Source: Gemmatimonadaceae bacterium (GTDB lineage Bacteria; Gemmatimonadota; Gemmatimonadetes; Gemmatimonadales; Gemmatimonadaceae). From it: a DNA stretch of 64,000 nucleotides. Each line of letters begins with the position of its first letter. Positions within the stretch are counted from its first letter, which is position 1. Below, piece after piece: positions 59,989 through 64,000 of this stretch. The notes beneath the pieces were generated by a model, which did no database searches, was not told the origin of the DNA, and saw nothing but the letters and a program-made list of their open reading frames with translations. A program made the translations under genes and the position numbers. The stretch spans positions 62,001 through 126,000 of the forward strand of contig JADZAN010000033.1 of the NCBI GenBank assembly GCA_020852815.1, given 5' to 3'.

Positions 59989-61050
59989 ATGACAGGCATC
60001 CCTCCCTCGGACGAAAGCGCGTCGCCGTCACGACTCATCCTGTTTCAGGGCGAGGATCGCGTCACCCGCATCCAGGTTCGCCTGGAGGGGGGGACGGTGT
60101 GGCTCACCCAGGCCCAGCTCGCCGAGCTGTATCAGACGTCGCTGCAGAACGTAAGTGCCCATCTGCAGGATATTTATGCGTCTGGGGAGCTGGTTGAAGG
60201 AGCAACTATCAAGGATTACTTGATAGTTCGAACCGAGGGCGCACGTCAGGTTCGACGCTCCATCCAGCACTACAACCTGGATGCCATTCTCGCGGTCGGG
60301 TACCGCGTCCGCAGCCATCGAGGCGTTCAGTTCCGCCAATGGGCAACGGCACAGCTCCGCGAGTTCGTCGTCAAGGGCTTCGTGCTCGACGACGAACGGC
60401 TCAAGGCCCCGCCCGGCGATGCGGACGAGGACTACTTCGCCCAGCTCCTCGATCGCATTCGGGACATCCGCTCGTCGGAGCGGCTGTTCTATCGCAAGGT
60501 GCTCGACATCTACGCCACCAGCGTCGACTACGACCCTTCCGCCGAGTCGTCACAGCGATTCTTCGCCACGGTGCAGAACAAGATGCACTGGGCGGCGCAC
60601 GGACACACGGCAGCCGAAGTGATCCACGAGCGGGCAGACGCCAGCAAACCGCACATGGGGCTAAGCCACGTGCCGCGAGGAGCGCGAGTGCGGAAGCAGG
60701 ATGTGAGCGTCGCCAAGAACTACCTGCAGCCCGACGAGCTGGAGGCGCTCAACCGGATCGTGAACGCCTACCTGGAGTTCGCCGAGCTGCAGGCGCGAGG
60801 ACGACGGTTGATGTACATGCAGGACTGGATCGCCAAGCTCGATGACTTCCTGCGGCTGTCGGATCGCGACATCCTGACCCACGCGGGAACCGTTTCGCAT
60901 GAGATGGCACAGCTCAAGGCCGAGACCGAGTACGACGCATATCGTGCACGAACCGACGCTGAGCCGCGTGCCGTGGACGGCGACTTCGAAGAGGCGGTGA
61001 AACGACTGCCCAGGCAGCGGCGCCGCCCCTCCGACCCCGGGGGCGAGTGA
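59989..61050 (+). CDS. RhuM-family protein
   Basis: A 353-residue protein of the RhuM family, first named from a Salmonella pathogenicity island. It begins with the usual beta-strand and helix-turn-helix-like region: VRLEGGTVWLTQAQLAELYQTSLQNVSAHL. SIQHYNLDAILAVGYRVRSHRGVQFRQWA follows, and the rest of the helical core is present. A highly charged C-terminal tail differs. It starts 12 bases after mod and stops four bases before res, so it is embedded in the type III operon. RhuM genes in this position are seen in other R-M loci; biochemical role is unknown. Confidence 0.9.
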   Translation: MTGIPPSDESASPSRLILFQGEDRVTRIQVRLEGGTVWLTQAQLAELYQTSLQNVSAHLQDIYASGELVEGATIKDYLIVRTEGARQVRRSIQHYNLDAILAVGYRVRSHRGVQFRQWATAQLREFVVKGFVLDDERLKAPPGDADEDYFAQLLDRIRDIRSSERLFYRKVLDIYATSVDYDPSAESSQRFFATVQNKMHWAAHGHTAAEVIHERADASKPHMGLSHVPRGARVRKQDVSVAKNYLQPDELEALNRIVNAYLEFAELQARGRRLMYMQDWIAKLDDFLRLSDRDILTHAGTVSHEMAQLKAETEYDAYRARTDAEPRAVDGDFEEAVKRLPRQRRRPSDPGGE

Positions 61051-61054
61051 GACC

Positions 61055-64000
61055 ATGAAGCTCCACTTCGAACCCGATCTCGACTACCAGCGCAACGCCA
61101 TCGACGCGGTGACCGGGCTCTTTCGCGGCCAGGAGATCGCCCCGCTCGAGTTCACGGTGTCCGGCCGCCCCACCGCCGAGCAGATCGGCATTGCCGGCAT
61201 GGTCGAGAATGAGCTGGGGATCGGTAACCGCCTCTCGCTGCTCGACGACGAGCTACACGCGAATCTCAAGGCCATTCAGCTGCGCAACGGCCTGCGTCCG
61301 TCCGAACGGCTCGACTCCGGCGACTTCACCGTCGAGATGGAGACCGGGACCGGGAAGACCTACGTCTACCTGCGCACCATCTTCGAGCTTCATCGTCTGT
61401 ACGGCTTCACCAAGTTCGTGATCGTCGTCCCCTCGGTCGCCATCAAGGAAGGGGTCTACAAGACCATCCAGATCACCGAAGCGCACTTCCGCGCGCTCTA
61501 TGCCAACACTCCGTTCGAGTACTTCGTCTACGACTCGGCAAAGCTCGGGCAGGTTCGCAACTTCGCCACGAGCGCGAAGGTGCAGCTGATGGTGGTGACC
61601 GTCGGCGCCATCAACAAGAAGGACGTCAACAACCTTTACAAGGAGAGTGAGAAGGTTGGCGGGGAGAAGCCCATTGAACTGATCAAGGCCACGCGCCCCA
61701 TCATCATCGTCGACGAACCGCAGAGTGTCGACGGTGGTTTACAAGGAAGCGGGAAAGCGGCGCTGGACGCGATGAACGCGCTGTGCACGCTTCGCTATTC
61801 AGCCACGCACGTCGACAAGCACCACATGGTGTATCGGCTGGATGCGGTCGACGCCTACGAACGAAGGCTGGTCAAGCAGATCGAGGTGGCCGCGGCGGAG
61901 GTGGCCGGAGGCTTCAACAAGCCGTACCTGCGCTTCATCAGCGCCAGCTCAAAGAAGGGGGGCGTGAGCGCACGGGTCGAGCTCGATCTTCAGCAGGGTG
62001 GAAAGGTGGTTCGCAAGGAGATCGCTGTCTTCGATGGCGACGATCTGGAACAGGTGACCGGGCGCGAGCTGTATCGCGACCATCGCATTGGCGAGATCCG
62101 GGCCGGCGGGGGGAACGCGACGCTCGAAGTGCGACTTCCCGGCGACGAGCGCTGGCTTGCGCCTGGCGAAGCGATCGCCGATGTCGATCCCGACGCCGTG
62201 CAGCGGCAGATGATCCGCCGCACCATCAAGGAGCACCTGCAGAAAGAACTGAGGCTTGCGCCGCTCGGCATCAAGGTCCTCTCGCTCTTCTTCATCGACA
62301 AGGTCGACAACTACCGTCAGTACGACCATGACGGGACCGCGGTGAAGGGGAAGTACGCCCGCATGTTCGAGGAGGAGTATCGAGCGCTGGCCAAGGATCC
62401 GAGCTTCTCGTCACTGTTCAAGGAAGTCGACGTCACGTCAGCCGCGGCCGAGGTACACGAGGGCTACTTCTCCATCGATCGCAAGAAGGTCGGGGGGAAG
62501 CAGGTCGATGTGCTCAAGGACACCAGGGGCGACTCGAAGGCCGACGACGACACGTACAACCTCATCATGCGGGACAAGGAGAAGCTCCTGAGCTTCAATA
62601 CGAAGCTCAAGTTCATCTTCTCTCACTCAGCGCTACGTGAAGGGTGGGACAACCCGAACGTCTTCCAGATCTGCACGCTCCGCGATATCGGCACTGAGCA
62701 AGAACGCCGGCAGTCCATCGGGCGTGGCCTCCGGCTGTGTGTGAACCAGAACGGCGAGCGTGTGCGCGGCTTCGAGGTCAACACGCTGACCGTCATCGCC
62801 AATGAGCCGTTCGAGGAGTTCGCTGACAACCTGCAAAAGGAGATCGAGGCGGATACCGGAATTCGCTTCGGTATTCTCGAGGATCACCAGTTCGCGCTCG
62901 TCGAGGTTGTCGACGCAGACGGCAACGCGTCGCGTCTCGGGCTCGACCAGTCCAGGGTGCTCTGGGAGCACTTCAAGACGGCGGGACTCATTGACGCCAA
63001 GGGGCGCGTGCAGGACGCGATGCGGACGGCGCTGCTCGAAGGGAAGGTGACGGTACCGTCTGCGTTCACCGACCAGCTCCCGCAGATCCGCGACGTGTTG
63101 CGGAAGGTGGCGGGGCGACTCCAGGTCAAGAACGCTGACGAACGCGTCACCATTCGCCCGCGACAGGGAATTGTCGACGGCGACGAGTTCCGCGCGCTCT
63201 GGGATCGCATCAAGCACAAGACCACCTATCGCGTTCACTTCGACAACGAGTCGCTCATCGAGCAGTGCGTAAAGGCGCTGCGTGACGCTCCTCCCGTCAC
63301 GCGTACGCGCATGGTCTTTCGCAAGGGTGAGGTGCAGATCGGCCGCGGCGGTGTGGTGGCCACCGAGAAATCGTCGTCCGGTCCCATCGCGATAGACGAA
63401 CGGGACATCGAACTCCCCGATGTCATCACCGATCTGCAGGACCGTACCCAGCTCACGCGCCGCTCCATCGTACGCATCCTGCGCGAGAGTGGTCGTCTGG
63501 CGGACTTTCGGCGCAATCCGCAGGAGTTCATCGAGTTTGCGGCCGAAGCCATCAACAAGTGCAAGCGACTGGCGCTGGTGGACGGGATCAAGTACCAGCG
63601 CATTGGCGACCAGGAGTTCTACGCGCAGGAACTGTTTCAGCAGGAAGAGCTGACGGGGTACCTCAAGCAGTCGCTGGAGACCAGGAAGTCGGTCTACGAG
63701 CGCGTCGTCTACGACTCGGCCGGCGTGGAGCGCGCGTTCGCGGAGGCGATGGAGCAGAACGAGGCCGTGAAGGTGTACGCGAAGCTGCCGGGCTGGTTTA
63801 GGGTGCCGACGCCGTTAGGCAGTTATAACCCGGATTGGGCGGTGGTGGTGCAGCGGGAGGGAGAGGCGGAGCGGTTGTACTTCGTGGTGGAGACCAAGGG
63901 GAGCTTGTTCGCGCAGGATCTGCGGGTGTTGGAGGGGGCGAAGATTGAGTGCGGGAGGAGGCACTTCGAGGCGTTGGCGGTGATGGAGGGCGCGGTACGA
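61055..64000 (+). CDS. res: Type III restriction endonuclease subunit (Res), runs off window end
   Basis: At least 982 residues; the frame is open to the last base with no stop. A superfamily 2 helicase with Walker A ETGTGKTY (about residues 96-103), DEPQ at 220-223 in place of DEAD/H, the motif III-like YSATHVDK, REGWDNPN and the arginine-finger motif QSIGRGLRL. The nuclease domain comes near the end: Asp927 in YNPDWAVVV and Glu946/Lys948 in VVETKG, a PD-(D/E)XK site. The ATG at 61055 follows the RhuM stop by four bases. It cleaves DNA with two oppositely oriented unmethylated sites, with Mod as partner. Confidence 0.94.
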   Translation, partial: MKLHFEPDLDYQRNAIDAVTGLFRGQEIAPLEFTVSGRPTAEQIGIAGMVENELGIGNRLSLLDDELHANLKAIQLRNGLRPSERLDSGDFTVEMETGTGKTYVYLRTIFELHRLYGFTKFVIVVPSVAIKEGVYKTIQITEAHFRALYANTPFEYFVYDSAKLGQVRNFATSAKVQLMVVTVGAINKKDVNNLYKESEKVGGEKPIELIKATRPIIIVDEPQSVDGGLQGSGKAALDAMNALCTLRYSATHVDKHHMVYRLDAVDAYERRLVKQIEVAAAEVAGGFNKPYLRFISASSKKGGVSARVELDLQQGGKVVRKEIAVFDGDDLEQVTGRELYRDHRIGEIRAGGGNATLEVRLPGDERWLAPGEAIADVDPDAVQRQMIRRTIKEHLQKELRLAPLGIKVLSLFFIDKVDNYRQYDHDGTAVKGKYARMFEEEYRALAKDPSFSSLFKEVDVTSAAAEVHEGYFSIDRKKVGGKQVDVLKDTRGDSKADDDTYNLIMRDKEKLLSFNTKLKFIFSHSALREGWDNPNVFQICTLRDIGTEQERRQSIGRGLRLCVNQNGERVRGFEVNTLTVIANEPFEEFADNLQKEIEADTGIRFGILEDHQFALVEVVDADGNASRLGLDQSRVLWEHFKTAGLIDAKGRVQDAMRTALLEGKVTVPSAFTDQLPQIRDVLRKVAGRLQVKNADERVTIRPRQGIVDGDEFRALWDRIKHKTTYRVHFDNESLIEQCVKALRDAPPVTRTRMVFRKGEVQIGRGGVVATEKSSSGPIAIDERDIELPDVITDLQDRTQLTRRSIVRILRESGRLADFRRNPQEFIEFAAEAINKCKRLALVDGIKYQRIGDQEFYAQELFQQEELTGYLKQSLETRKSVYERVVYDSAGVERAFAEAMEQNEAVKVYAKLPGWFRVPTPLGSYNPDWAVVVQREGEAERLYFVVETKGSLFAQDLRVLEGAKIECGRRHFEALAVMEGAVR

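Noticed and set aside
1-64000. tRNA, rRNA, insertion sequence or prophage genes
   Set aside because: I saw no transposase, integrase, phage structural gene or recognisable RNA gene; a dedicated RNA scan would be needed to be certain for tRNAs.

Overview
The window is a high-GC (roughly two-thirds G+C or more), gene-dense bacterial chromosome segment. Three SusC/SusD-type TonB receptor plus lipoprotein pairs, many secreted hydrolases and amidohydrolases, lipoproteins, a twin-arginine protein, BNR/VPS10 proteins and the overall GC-rich codon use best fit Gemmatimonadota. Some Bacteroidota-like gene families in a GC-rich background point the same way. This assignment is inference from gene content; no rRNA or other phylogenetic marker is present. 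I saw no tRNA, rRNA, CRISPR array, transposase or prophage.

Region 1 (1-7800): the 3' part of an MgtA-type Mg2+ P-type ATPase. It is followed by a tightly overlapping three-gene operon of unknown function on the minus strand (lysine-rich protein, small protein, probable outer-membrane protein). Next come a secreted metallophosphoesterase, a twin-arginine-signal protein and a secreted S9 peptidase. Region 2 (7930-17231): a likely co-directional uptake/degradation cluster of SusC, SusD, two lipoproteins, an internally duplicated vanadium-haloperoxidase/PAP2 lipoprotein and a CocE/NonD (S15) hydrolase. Region 3 (17245-26957): an MFS transporter coupled to a VPS10/BNR protein, small secreted proteins, a DUF6884-like protein, a DinB protein and a secreted amidohydrolase. 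Region 4 (27387-42024): a second SusC/SusD pair, a repeat-filled intergenic region, a TolB-propeller amidohydrolase, a phospholipase-D-like protein, a polysaccharide deacetylase and a D-aminoacylase-like lipoprotein. Region 5 (42315-47779, minus strand): a third SusC-SusD pair with a DUF4397 lipoprotein. The three SusCD pairs and the peptidases, amidohydrolases and deacylases together suggest scavenging of peptides and cell-wall or necromass polymers.

Region 6 (48166-64000) differs in character. A MerR regulator, a VIT-VWA protein, a DUF350 membrane protein and a lytic transglycosylase form a probable envelope operon. They are followed by mobile or defence-type genes: a Fic protein with its own palindromic operator, two Uma2 paralogues driven by near-identical leaderless promoters, a YdjM-like membrane protein, an RHH/PIN toxin-antitoxin pair, and a type III restriction-modification operon (truncated DUF4391 gene, mod, RhuM, res). 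The res gene runs off the window end.

The most unusual signals are four. The heptamer GTTAGGC is over-represented and accounts for many TTA leucine codons. A 45-bp leaderless promoter cassette occurs three times, one copy being an orphan beside a decayed Uma2 start. The haloperoxidase contains a duplicated but catalytically degenerate first half. Several simple-sequence tracts sit in or next to signal-peptide regions.
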